Part shown: piece by piece, positions 47,989-59,000 of the stretch
Layout of the letters: the number at the start of each line of letters is the position of its first letter
How positions within the stretch are numbered: position 1 is the first letter of the stretch
Origin: Anthoceros angustus
Taxonomy: Eukaryota; Streptophyta; Anthocerotopsida; Anthocerotales; Anthocerotaceae
Assembly: GCA_010909165.1 (NCBI GenBank)
Contig: MU008168.1
Location: forward strand, 1 to 64,000
Length of the DNA: 64,000 nt
Direction: 5' to 3'
The notes under the pieces: model-generated
Databases searched by the model: none
The model's input: only the letters and a program-made list of their open reading frames with translations
Told to the model about the DNA's origin: nothing
Program-made: the position numbers and the translations under genes

Positions 47989-50900
47989 CTAATCCCCAAC
48001 CAAAAAACTATGCACCAGTCCGTCCATGTCTGTCCACCAGCTCTGACCCGGCTGCTTCTCTGCCCCGACCCTTTTTCTCCTCGCCTGCAACTCCTGTGCC
48101 TGCTCCCACATCTGGGCAGCCGTATATATGTTGGACATCAGCACATAAGCTGCAGCGTTTTCCTTGTCTAGCTTCACTGCCTGGTCGAAAGCATGCTGTC
48201 CCACCTCCACGCTAGTCCACTTTTGACAGGCACCTAACAGAGTGTGCCAAATTGCAGCATCAGGGACGACTGGCATAGTCTTGACCAAAGCTAGTGCTTC
48301 ATCCAGTTGACCTGCACGACCCAGAAGATCCACCATGCATGTGTAGTGCTGCACCGTGGGGTTGATGGCGTGGTCCCTGCTCATGGCATCGAAGTACTCT
48401 CGCCCCTTGCTCACTAGACCCGTGTGGCTACACACTGTTAGTACACCAAGGAAGGTGATGCCGTCTGGCTGAATGCCATCCTTTGTCATTCTGCGGACCA
48501 AGGCGAAGACCTCTTCACTGTCGCCTTGGTGGCTGTACCCTGCAATGAATGCATTCCAGGCCACAAGGTTTTTTTCAGGCAACGCATCAAACACCTGCTG
48601 TGCATCAAGCATGCTTCCACACTTTCCATACATGTTTATCAAAGTGCAGGATACAAACAAGTCCTCGGATGGAAGCCCTTGTTCTACAATCTGTGCATGT
48701 AGCTGTCTTCCCAGATGCAAAGCTGCCACATTTGCACATGCCTGCAGAAGGCACATAAGTGTCAGGGAGTCGGAGACAGCCATTCCATCTTCTTGCATAG
48801 CACTATAAAGACGAAGGGCTTCCTGGCCCATGCCCTGCTGGGCATATGACGCAATTAGAGCACTCCGTGTTGCGACACCTTTTTGAGCAAGGCCATCCAG
48901 CACACTCTTGGCATCCTGCAAGCTGCCACACTTTGCATACATGTTCACTAAACTACTGGCTAGAAAATCATCAACTTGATACCCTCCTTCTCTAATCTTT
49001 GCATGGAGATGCTTCCCCTTCTCCAAAGCTGGGGTGCCCACGGTTGCACATGCCTGTAGGGCGCACATGAATGTCACAGGATTTGGTACAGTTAAGCCAT
49101 CTTTTTCCATAGCAGCATAGACACCAAGAGCCTCCTGGCCCATGCCCTGCTGAGAATACCCTGATATCATAGCATTCCACGACACTACATCCTTTTGCCC
49201 AAGTACATCAAACACACTCTGGGCATCCTCCAGGCTGCCACACTTTGCATACATGTCAATCAAACTGCTGGCTACAAACACATCACCTAAATATCCTCGC
49301 TCTTTGATTTGAGCATGAAGCTCCTTCCCCATCTTCAGAGCTGGGGTGCCCACACTTGCACATGCATGCAGGAGGCAAGAAAATGTCACAGCGTTGGGTT
49401 CAGCAACGCCTTCTTCTTGCATAGAACCGTACAGACACAGGGCTTCTTGGGCGCTAGCCAGCTGCGAATACCCTGCTATCATGGCATTCCATGTCTCAAC
49501 ATTTTTGTGAGCCAGTCCGTCAAAGACCCTTTGAGCGCCTTCCAAGCTTCCACACTTTGCATACATGTTGACTAAGCTGCTGGCTACTATCACATCCTCT
49601 TCATGGCCTCGTTCTCGTATCTTCGCGTGAAGCTGCTTGCCCATCTCCAAAGCTTGGGTGCCCAACCTCGCGCATGCCTGTAGGAGGCACACAAATGTGA
49701 TGGAATTGGGTATAACTTTGCCCTCTTCTTGCATAGCCCTGTAGAGGCGAAGGGCTTCCTGGCCCATGCCCTGCTTGGAATACCCTGAAATTAGAGCAGT
49801 ACGAGTCACAACATCTCGTTGACCAAGTCTGTCAAACGCTTTCTGTGCATCCTCCAAGCTGCCACATTTTCCATACATGTTCACCAAGCTGCTGGCTACA
49901 AACGCATCAGCTTCGTATCCTTGTTCACTAAATTGTGTATGAAGATGCATCCCCATCTCCAACGCTGGGGAGCCCACACTCGCACATGCCTGCAAGAGGC
50001 ACCCAAATGTCACAGAATTGGGTACAGCCATGCCTTCTTGTTGCATTGCCCTGTAAAGATGAAGGGCTTCATGGCCCATGCCTTGCTGGGAATACGCTGC
50101 AATTAAAGCAGTCCATGTGACCACATCTTTCTGAACCAGCGCATCAAACACTCTTCGGGCATCTTCCAAGCTGCCACACTTTGCATACATATTCACCAAA
50201 CTGCTGCCTACGAACACATCAGCTTGGTGTCCTCGGTCGCTAATTTGTGCATGAAGCTGCTTTCCCCTCTCCAAAGCTGCTGTGCCCACACTTGCACACG
50301 CCTGCAGGAGGCATGCAAACGTCTCGGAATTGGGTACAGCCATACCCTCTTCCTGCATAACACTGTAGAGATAAAGGGCTTCCTGGCCCCTGCCCTGTTG
50401 GGAATATCCTGCAAGTAGAGCAGTCCATGTCACCACATCCTTTTCTCCAAGTCCGTCAAACACAATCTTGGCATCATCTAGGCTGCCACACTTTGCGTAC
50501 ATGTTCACCAAACTGTTGGCAACAAACACATCCGCTTCTAGTCCGCGGTCTCTGATTTGGGCATGAAATTGGTTCCCCATATCCAAAGCTGGGATACCCA
50601 CACTTGCACATGCCTGCAGGAGGCACACAAATGTCGCAGAATTGGGCATGCTGATGCCTTCTTCTTCCATCACACTGTAGACACGTAGGGCTTCCTGGCC
50701 CATGCCCTGCTGGGAATACCCTGCTATCATGGAATTCCACGTCACCACATCCTTCTTCAGAAGTCCATCAAACACTCTTTGTGCATCTTTCAAGCTCCCA
50801 CACTTAGCATACATGTTGAGTAGACTGCCGGCAACAAACATGTCAGCTCCGTGTCCTCGTTCTTCGATTTGTGTATGAATGTGCTTCCCCATCTCCAAAG

Positions 50901-52311
50901 CTAGGCTGCCTACACTAGCACATGCCTGCAGGAGGCACACAAATGTCACAGAGTTGGGTATACTGATGGCTTCTTCTTGCATAGCCCTGTAGAGATGAAG
51001 GGCTTCTTGGCCCCTGTCTTGCTGGGAATACCCCGCAATCAGAGCAGTCCATGTCACCACATCTTTGTGAGCAAGTCCGTCAAACACGTTTTGAGCGTCT
51101 TCCAAGCTGCCACACTTGGCATACATGTTGACCAAACTGTTGGCCACAGATGCGTCAACGTGGAGTCCACGAGCTCTAATTTGCGCATGAAGCTGCTTTC
51201 CTTTCTCCAAAGCCAATGGACCCACACTTGCACATGCCTGGAGAAGGCACAAAAAAGTCACAGAATTGGGTACGGCAATGCCTTCTGCTTGCATATCCCC
51301 GAAGAGAAGAAGGGCTTCCTGCCCCATGCGCTGCTGGGAATACCCTGCTATCATGGCAGTCCACGTGACCACATCCTTTTTACACAGTCCATTAAACACT
51401 CTTTGAGCCTCTTTCAAGTTGCCACACTTTGCGTACATATCCACCAAGCAACTGCTGACGTACAAATCAGGCTGGACACCACTGGCCAACACATCGGCAT
51501 GCACCTGCTGCCCAGTTTCCAAGTCCAATCCCCTTGCGCAAGCCTGAAGAGCCGCAACGAATACATGGCCATCTGCCTTCTCACTTGACCTACGCATCTG
51601 ATGATACAGTTGTATGGCCTGCTTGTCCTGTCCCTGTTTAACATGCGCAGAAATGATGGAAGACCACATGAAGGCATCCGGGTTGGCTACCGAGGTGAAC
51701 ACATCCATCGCGTCCTGCATCCTGCCATGAGAGGCATACATTCGCAGGATGTGGTTGCACAGGAACGTATCCGACTGATACCCCAACTTCACTGTCAAAG
51801 CATGGACGCGGCGACCGCAAATCAGATCCTTCTTGGCTCCACACTTCTTCAGGAGCATGTACAAAGGAGGTTTGGACACACGATAACCTGTCTGCACCAA
51901 AACTCCCAAAGCCTCCACAGCCTGAGTGAGATTGCCCTCATCACATAGCTTAGTGATGGTCTCACCCGTTGCACATTCTGCAGCCAAGGCCCTGGAGGAC
52001 TTGGAGGCTCCAGAATCCTCTTCCATCTGCATATCCAGAGCATCAGCTGGCTTGTTTAGCCATAGGAGCTCCTGGGACTCCCAACGGAAGTCACGCAAGC
52101 GCTTTGTCTTGTTATCGTTTGCCAGGGTGCTGCATCTCGCGGTTGCCTTGCTTGCCAACGGTTGGTTCCTGGAAGTCAGCCGATCGGGAGCTGGTCTGAG
52201 AATACCTGTTGGGCTTCCACTTTGTTGGGTCTCGGTCTGGATCCGTGCCCACGAACTGTGTCCCAATAACGCGTCCAGTTGTGACTCAATTGCAATTCTC
52301 CAGACAGGCAT
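47989..52311 (-). CDS. PLS-class PPR protein, E-type (gene C)
   Basis: An uninterrupted, intronless frame of 1440 residues starts at the ATG at 52311 (MPVWRIAIESQ). The N-terminus has the shared module GILRPAPDRLTSRN, followed by ITKLCDEGNLTQAVEALGVL and DLICGRRVHALTVK. Eleven S motifs (MYAKCGSLEDA type) alternate with P motifs (VVTWTALIAGYSQQ type) and L motifs (SVTFVCLLQACASVG type) in units of about 104 residues. The C-terminus has E1 (IWHTLLGACQKWTSVEVG), E2 (AYVLMSNIYTAAQMWEQA) and stops at PGQSWWTDMDGLVHSFLVGD, just where a PG box would lead into a DYW domain. It is expected to act in mitochondria or plastids as the RNA-recognition part of an editing factor. It is divergent from gene D, and it is one of two family members here with no duplication damage. 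Confidence 0.93.
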   Translation of the reverse strand: MPVWRIAIESQLDALLGHSSWARIQTETQQSGSPTGILRPAPDRLTSRNQPLASKATARCSTLANDNKTKRLRDFRWESQELLWLNKPADALDMQMEEDSGASKSSRALAAECATGETITKLCDEGNLTQAVEALGVLVQTGYRVSKPPLYMLLKKCGAKKDLICGRRVHALTVKLGYQSDTFLCNHILRMYASHGRMQDAMDVFTSVANPDAFMWSSIISAHVKQGQDKQAIQLYHQMRRSSEKADGHVFVAALQACARGLDLETGQQVHADVLASGVQPDLYVSSCLVDMYAKCGNLKEAQRVFNGLCKKDVVTWTAMIAGYSQQRMGQEALLLFGDMQAEGIAVPNSVTFLCLLQACASVGPLALEKGKQLHAQIRARGLHVDASVANSLVNMYAKCGSLEDAQNVFDGLAHKDVVTWTALIAGYSQQDRGQEALHLYRAMQEEAISIPNSVTFVCLLQACASVGSLALEMGKHIHTQIEERGHGADMFVAGSLLNMYAKCGSLKDAQRVFDGLLKKDVVTWNSMIAGYSQQGMGQEALRVYSVMEEEGISMPNSATFVCLLQACASVGIPALDMGNQFHAQIRDRGLEADVFVANSLVNMYAKCGSLDDAKIVFDGLGEKDVVTWTALLAGYSQQGRGQEALYLYSVMQEEGMAVPNSETFACLLQACASVGTAALERGKQLHAQISDRGHQADVFVGSSLVNMYAKCGSLEDARRVFDALVQKDVVTWTALIAAYSQQGMGHEALHLYRAMQQEGMAVPNSVTFGCLLQACASVGSPALEMGMHLHTQFSEQGYEADAFVASSLVNMYGKCGSLEDAQKAFDRLGQRDVVTRTALISGYSKQGMGQEALRLYRAMQEEGKVIPNSITFVCLLQACARLGTQALEMGKQLHAKIRERGHEEDVIVASSLVNMYAKCGSLEGAQRVFDGLAHKNVETWNAMIAGYSQLASAQEALCLYGSMQEEGVAEPNAVTFSCLLHACASVGTPALKMGKELHAQIKERGYLGDVFVASSLIDMYAKCGSLEDAQSVFDVLGQKDVVSWNAMISGYSQQGMGQEALGVYAAMEKDGLTVPNPVTFMCALQACATVGTPALEKGKHLHAKIREGGYQVDDFLASSLVNMYAKCGSLQDAKSVLDGLAQKGVATRSALIASYAQQGMGQEALRLYSAMQEDGMAVSDSLTLMCLLQACANVAALHLGRQLHAQIVEQGLPSEDLFVSCTLINMYGKCGSMLDAQQVFDALPEKNLVAWNAFIAGYSHQGDSEEVFALVRRMTKDGIQPDGITFLGVLTVCSHTGLVSKGREYFDAMSRDHAINPTVQHYTCMVDLLGRAGQLDEALALVKTMPVVPDAAIWHTLLGACQKWTSVEVGQHAFDQAVKLDKENAAAYVLMSNIYTAAQMWEQAQELQARRKRVGAEKQPGQSWWTDMDGLVHSFLVGD

Positions 52312-53351
52312 AGCACACCTGTCGTTGAACACTACATGGAATACTACTACGGCAGAAGGTTTGCCGACAGAAGGACCCGGCCACGCCCGACCTGCTGGTC
52401 ATGACAACACCTCACAACAGCAGCATGTCTGATGGAAAAGAGCATGTTATCGCGAAGTTCAGGCTCAATCCACAATATTGAGCTCTCTCTGAAATGTTTT
52501 CAAGTACGTTGACAACATGAAGTCTGTCGGTGCAGGGTAGGAGTTGTGATAGAGCGTGCGTTCGGATTGTGGGTGACTGGCTTGGCGATTCTGCTAGCCG
52601 ATATTCGGGTGCTACGGAACATCGTGATTCCGAAGACGATCTGGCTGAACTGTCTGGGCTTCACATTCACCAAACTGTTCAGCCATCTCCAATGCTGTTG
52701 ACTGCGATCACATTAGCTTCATGGCCTCGTTTTTCAAACTTTGTATGAAGATGCTCCCCCGTCTCCAAAACTCGGGTGCTCAGATTCACGCATGCTTTTA
52801 CTGTGCTTCAGTCTTACGAAATTGGTACAGCCACATTCTCTTCTTACATTGCCCTTGCATAGCCCTGCATAGATTTTCGTGCAAGCTGCTTCCTGGCTCA
52901 CGCCGTGCTGGGAGCACCCTGCAAAGTAAATGTCACATCTTCTTTTCGACCAAGTCCGTCAAACACTTGTGTGTGCATCCTCTAAATCAGCGGGCACTCT
53001 TTGCATATGGTACATGTTCACCCAACTATGTATGCACGCACACTTTGCATACGGTACATGTTCACCCAACTATGTCTGCACAGATATGTACTGGCTACAA
53101 ATGCATGACCTCCGTGCCCAGGATCCTAAGCAGTCGGAAGTCTTATATCCACGGGCTCGCAGAGTCGAAGGTACTAAGGAGTCACAGAATTCCAGAATGC
53201 GTACTGCAAACTTCAGAAATTCAGGACACATAAGAGAGCAACAACGGTAGGAAGAGATACAAGAGAGACATCGCCGAAAGCACTCGTTTGGCCTTTCACC
53301 GAAGAAAGTGAGCCATGTTTGTGTGGGCTCAGCCTTTGCCCAGTGCGAGCC
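52312..53351 (-). pseudogene. Spacer between genes C and D with a small PPR relic
   Basis: Between the divergent starts, 52660-53000 resembles a heavily decayed minus-strand PPR segment: caccaaactgtt, gcttcatggcctcg, gtatgaagatgc and caagtccgtcaaacac match sequence lines of intact paralogues, but no frame survives. At 53000-53085 a phrase around catatggtacatgttcacccaactatg is tandemly repeated. The rest should hold the two promoters. Confidence 0.6.
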
Positions 53352-56300
53352 ATGGCTGTCGCATGCATTGCAGCTGAGTCGCACAAAGGGCAACAAGACT
53401 CACTGCGGGGACAATTTTTGTGGACCCAGCATAGTGGTTGGTTCACAAGTCATGTAGGCAGAGCTCCCGCTCGCTTGCCTTCAAGGAACCCACCTTCCGC
53501 AGCCAAAGAAGCCGCCAGGTCCAGCACCTTCCCAAATGACCCTGACCGGCTCAAATCGGGTCATCGTCAGGAGCGCTCGTGGCGACAAATTTGTCTGGAC
53601 GCCACATTTTGTTGCTACAACAGTCAAAATCAGAAGAGCAATGCCTTCCGGCAGAGACAGTATCTGTGCGACCCAGCCTGGGCGGCGCAGCCTGTGGCTC
53701 TGGATGTGGAGATGGGTCGTGGTCCCTCCGAATCCAACTGGAGCTGGCCGGATGATCCTGGCCCTCACAGGCCTGCAGGATACGAAAAGGGCGTGACGAC
53801 TGACGCGGTGAGCAAGCTATGTCATGAGGGCCGTCACGCAGAGGCTGTAGAGGCACTGGGCATTCTGGTGCAGAAAGATTGTTGCATTTTGCAGTCTATG
53901 TTTTACAGTGTCCTGAAGACATGTGTAGCCAAGAAGGATCTTGTTCGAGGTCGCCGTGTCCATGCCTTCACGGTGAAAATGGGATATCAGTCGGATACGT
54001 TCCTGTGCAATCACATCCTGCGAATGTATGTTTCTCATGGCAGGTTGCTAGACGCAATGGATGTCTTCACCGCGGTTGCGGAACCAGATATGTTCCTTTG
54101 GTCTTCCATAATTTCTGCACATGTTAAGCACGGGCAATACAAGCAGGCTATACAACTGTATCACCTGATGCGCATGTCAAAGACGAAGCCCGACGGCCAC
54201 GTATTTGTGGCAGCGATTCAGGCTTGTGCAAGGGGATCGGACTTGACAACGGGAATGGAGCTGCATGCTCATGTGTTGGCCAGTGGCGTGGAGCCTGATT
54301 TGTTTATTTCTAGTTGCTTGGTTGACATGTATGCCAAGTGTGGCAGCTTGCAGGATGCACAACGAGTGTTTGACGAACTTGGTCAGAAAAATGTGGTAAC
54401 GTGGAATTCCATGATAGCAGGATATGCCCAGCACGGCATGGGGCAGGAAGCCCTTCGTCTGTACAGTGCAATGCAAGAGGACGACATGGCAATACCTGAT
54501 TCCGTGACATTTAGGTGCCTTCTACAGGCATGTGCAAGTTTAGGCAAAACCTCTTTAGAGAGAGGAAAGGAGCTTCATGAGCAAATTAAAGAACGAGGAC
54601 ATGAAGATGACATGTTTGTAGCCAGCAGTTTGGTGAACATGTATGCAAAGTGTGGCTGCTTGGAAGACGCACGGAGAGTGTTTGACGGACTTGGTCACAA
54701 AGATGTGGTGATGTGGAATGCCATGATAGGAGGATATTCCCAGCAGGGCATGGGGCAGGAAGCCCTTCGTCTCTTCAATGTCATGCAAGAAGACGGCATG
54801 GCTGTACCTAATTCAGTAACGCTTTTGTCACTCCTGCAGGCATGTGCAAGTGTAGGGACCTCAGCTTTAGAGAAGGGAAAGCAGCTTCATGTGCAGATTA
54901 AAGAAGAAGGAAAGGAAGCCAATGTGCTTCTAGCTAATAGTTTGGTCAACATGTATGCAAAGTGTGGCAGCCTAGAGGATGCGCAGACAATATTTGATGG
55001 ACTTGGACAAAAAGATGTGGTCACGTGGAATGCCCTGATAGCAGGATACTCCCAACAGGGCATGAGCGAGGAAGCCCTTCGTCTTCACACTGCTATGCAA
55101 GAAGAAGCAATGACTGTACCCGACTCTGTGACATTTGTCTGCCTCCTGCAAGCCTGTGCAAGTGTGGGTCCCCTGGCGTTGGAGAAGGGGAAGCAGCTCC
55201 ATACACAGATTAGAGAAAGAGGACTCCATACTGATGTGTTTACAGCAAACAGTTTGGTGAATATGTACGCAAAGTGCGGCTGCTTGGAGTACGCTGAAAG
55301 AGTGTTCGGTAGGCTTGCTCAAAAGGACGTTGTGACATGGAATTCAATGATTGCAGTGTACTCCCAGAAGGGCATGTGCCAGGAAGCTCTTTGTCTATAC
55401 AGCGCCATGCAAGAAGAAGGAAAGGCTGTGCCCAACTCTGTCACTTTTGTGTGCCTTCTGCAGGCATGTGCAAGTCTTGGCACCACAGCACTTGAGAAGG
55501 GAAAGCAGCTTCATTTTGAAATCAGAGAACAAGGACATGAAGCTGATGCAAATGTTGCCAACAGTTTGGTAAACATGTACGCAAAGTGTGGCAGCTTGAA
55601 AGACGCTCAGAGAGTGTTTGATGGAATTAGTCAAAAAGATGTCGTCACATGGACGGCTCTTATAGCTGGATATTCCCAGCAAGGCATGGGCCAGGAAGCT
55701 CTTGGTCTTTACGGTGATATGCAACGAGAAAACGTAATTTTAGCCGATTCTGTGACAATCGTATGCCTCCTGCAGGCATGTGCAAGTATCGGTATCCCTG
55801 CTTTGGAGATGGGCCGGCAGCTTTATGTGTTAAGCAGAGAACGTGGACATCTAACTGATGCATTTGTAGCATCCAGTTTGATAAACATGTTTGCAAAGTG
55901 TGGGAGCCTAAAGGATGCCCAGAAAGTGTTTGACAGACTTGGTCAAAAAGACATGGTGGCATGGAATGCCATGATAGCAGGGTATTCCCAGCAGGGTATG
56001 GGCCAAGAAGCCCTTAGCCTTTACAGTGCTATGCAGCAAGAAGGCATGGCTGTACCCAACTCTGTGACATTTGTGTGCCTCCTGCAGGCCTGTGCAAGTC
56101 TTGGCACCACAGCACTTGAGAAGGAAAGCAGCTTCATTTTGAAATCAGAGAACAAGGACATGAAGCTGATGCAAATGTTGCCAACAGTTTGGTAAACATG
56201 TACGCAAAGTGTGGCAGCTTGAAAGACGCTCAGAGAGTGTTTGATGGAATTAGTCAAAAGATGTCGTCACATGGACGGCTCTTATAGCTGGATATTCCCA

Positions 56301-58425
56301 GCAAGGCATGGGCCAGGAAGCTCTTGGTCTTTACGGTGATATGCAACGAGAAAACGTAATTTTAGCCGATTCTGTGACAATCGTATGCCTCCTGCAGGCA
56401 TGTGCAAGTATCGGTATCCCTGCTTTGGAGATGGGCCGGCAGCTTTATGTGTTAAGCAGAGAACGTGGACATCTAACTGATGCATTTGTAGCATCCAGTT
56501 TGATAAACATGTTTGCAAAGTGTGGGAGCCTAAAGGATGCCCAGAAAGTGTTTGACAGACTTGGTCAAAAAGACATGGTGGCATGGAATGCCATGATAGC
56601 AGGGTATTCCCAGCAGGGTATGGGCCAAGAAGCCCTTAGCCTTTACAGTGCTATGCAGCAAGAAGGCATGGCTGTACCCAACTCTGTGACATTTGTGTGC
56701 CTCCTGCAGGCCTGTGCAAGTTTGGGCGCCCCAGCATTCGAAATGGGGAAGCTGCTCCATAGAACAATTAGAGAACAAGGACTCCAAGCTGATGACTTTG
56801 TAAGCAGCAGTTTGGTAAATATGTATGCAAAGTGTGGCAGCTTGGAAGATGCCCAAACAGTGTTCAAAGGACTTGATGAAAAAGATGTAGTGACGTGGAA
56901 TGCCATGATTGCAGGGTATTCCCAGCATGGGAAGGGCCAGGAAGCCCTGCGTCTTTATAGCACAATGCAAGAAGAGGGCCTCACTGTAGCCAATGCTGTT
57001 ACGTTTGTGTGCCTCTTGCAGGCATGTGCAAGTGTTGGCACACCAGCTTTGGAAATAGGGAGGGAGGTGCATAGACAAATTCTAGAACGTGGCCTCCTGG
57101 CTGATGGCTTTGTTGCCAGTAGTTTGGTGCACATGTATACAAAGTGTGGCAGCTTCAAAGGGGCCCAGAGAGTGTTTGATGGGCTGAGTCAAAAGGATGT
57201 TGCCACATGGAATGCTATGATAGCAGGCTGTTCCCAGCATGGCATGGGACAGGAAGCTCTTCATCTCTTTCGTGTCATGCAAGAAGAAGGCAGGGCTGTA
57301 CCCAATTCCAGTACGTTTGTGTGCCTCCTACAGGCATGTGCAACTGTGGGCGGCTTAGCTTTGGGAACGGGAAGGCTGCTTCATGCTCAGATTAAGGAAC
57401 TAGGAGTTGACACCGATGTGTTTGTAGCGAATAGTTTGGTACACATGTATGCCAAGTGTGGCAGCCTACAGGCTGCTCACAGAGTGTTTAACGGACTAGG
57501 TCAAAAGGATGTGGTGACCTGGAATATCATGATAGCAGGGTATTGCCAGGAGGGCATCGTCCAAGAAGCTCTTCTTCTCTACAGTGCTATGCAGGAAGAA
57601 GGAACGGTTGTAGCCGATTCTGTGACATATGTGTGCCTCCTGCAGGCTTGTGCAAATGTGGCAGCCTTGCATGTGGGAAGGCAGCTGCATGCACAGCTCG
57701 AAGAAGAAGGGCTCCAGGGTGACACATTTGTAGCCGGCAGTTTGATAAACATGTATGGGAGGTCAGGGAGCATGGATGGTGCACAGCAAGTCTTTGATGC
57801 ATTGCCTCAAAAAGACATTGTTGTTTGGAGTGCACTGATTGCAGGCTACACCTGTCAAGGGGACAGTGAATCGGTCTTTGACTTGGTCCAGAGAATGCAA
57901 GAGGATGGGATACAGCCAGATGGCATCACATTCCTCAGCGTATTAACGGCATGCAGTCATGCGGGTCTACTGAACAAGGGGAGGCTGTACTTTGAGGCCA
58001 TGAGCAGGCAATACGGCATCACTCCCACAGTGGAGCACTACAGCTGCATGGTGGATCTCCTGGGCCGTGCAGGCCAACTGGATGCAGCACTAGCTATGGT
58101 AAGGATCATGCCTTTGCAGCCTAACGCTGCAGTTTGGCACACTCTGTTGGGTGCTTGTCGAAAGTGGAGCAATGTCGCGGTGGGGTGCATTGCTCTGAAC
58201 GAAGCTGTGAATCTAGACAACAAAGATGCGGCAGCATATGTGTTAATGTCAAACATATACACAACGGCCCAGATGTGGGAGCAGGCGCAGGAGATGCAGG
58301 CCAGGAGAAAAAGGATTAGTGCGTATAAGCAACCTGGTCAATGCTGGTGGGCTGACATGGACGGACAAGTGCACAACTTCTTGGTTGGAGAGCATCTTAG
58401 GATTGAAGCAAGGCTAAAACAATGA
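53352..58425 (+). CDS. PLS-class PPR protein, E-type (gene D), frame broken by an internal duplication
   Basis: The ATG at 53352 has a good context (cgagccATGGct) and opens the frame MAVACIAAESHKGQQ. It runs to a premature stop at 56195; the frame resumes at about 56308 and ends at 58425. The break comes from a second copy of two triplets (about 56095-56717) with two single-base losses in G and A runs. Omitting its 622 bp leaves 1484 codons in one frame. The predicted protein has the shared N-terminal module (VSKLCHEGRHAEAVEALGIL, RRVHAFTVKMGYQSDTF), eleven S motifs, E1 (VWHTLLGACRKWSNVAVG), E2 (AYVLMSNIYTTAQMWEQA) and the tail PGQCWWADMDGQVHNFLVGE, without a DYW domain. It has no intron. It is divergent from gene C and convergent with gene E. 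Confidence 0.87.
55471..56719. repeat. Tandem duplication of two PPR triplets inside gene D
   Basis: The segment beginning caagtcttggcaccac occurs at 55471 and 56095 (offset 624 bp, exactly two 104-codon triplets). Later in the copy the offset is 622 bp, because gagaagggaaag became gagaaggaaag and gtcaaaaagatg became gtcaaaagatg in the second copy. Each loss shifts the frame. Confidence 0.93.
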
Positions 58426-59000
58426 TAGTAAGATCTAAACTAGGATCCTTACCCATATTGGATTCAAATTAGGAGCGTATAACGACACAGGACTCCATGA
58501 AGGTCACAAGAACAAAAAGAAGAATGTTATTGAAGTCCTCCAAGGACGGAAATCATGGGACTTGGTACTTGACAACTTATATCATGGTGTGCCTAAGCTC
58601 CTTGCACCAAGGGCATCCATTCCCTTTAGGCCCCCCATCTAGGTATCGATTTAAGTTCAGGATGCTTAATCACGATGCTCTTATATGTCCATTGGGCCTA
58701 AGCCATTTTTACAAGATTTCACTCTGTACTTCATGTTTATCCTAAGATTAATAAAAATAATTATTCTGTATTGAACACAAAAATAAAGATACTTCCACGA
58801 TACTTACGATGGTGTGGCTTGATTTCATTTATGTCATACTTTTTTTACCACATTTTATCGCCAGCCTACTCACTTTTGGGTGGGTCGTCATAAATACACT
58901 TCTTCTGGTGACAGTGCGGTGACTGTATTTCTGTTCTCTGTTTCCAATTTGCTCGTGAGTCGAAGTCCGGGATTTTCCTCATTTTGGCAAAAGACCTGCT
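58426..59000. other. Convergent 3' regions of PPR genes D and E
   Basis: AT-rich spacer with AATAAA-like signals near 58750-58790 and no supportable gene. Confidence 0.5.
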
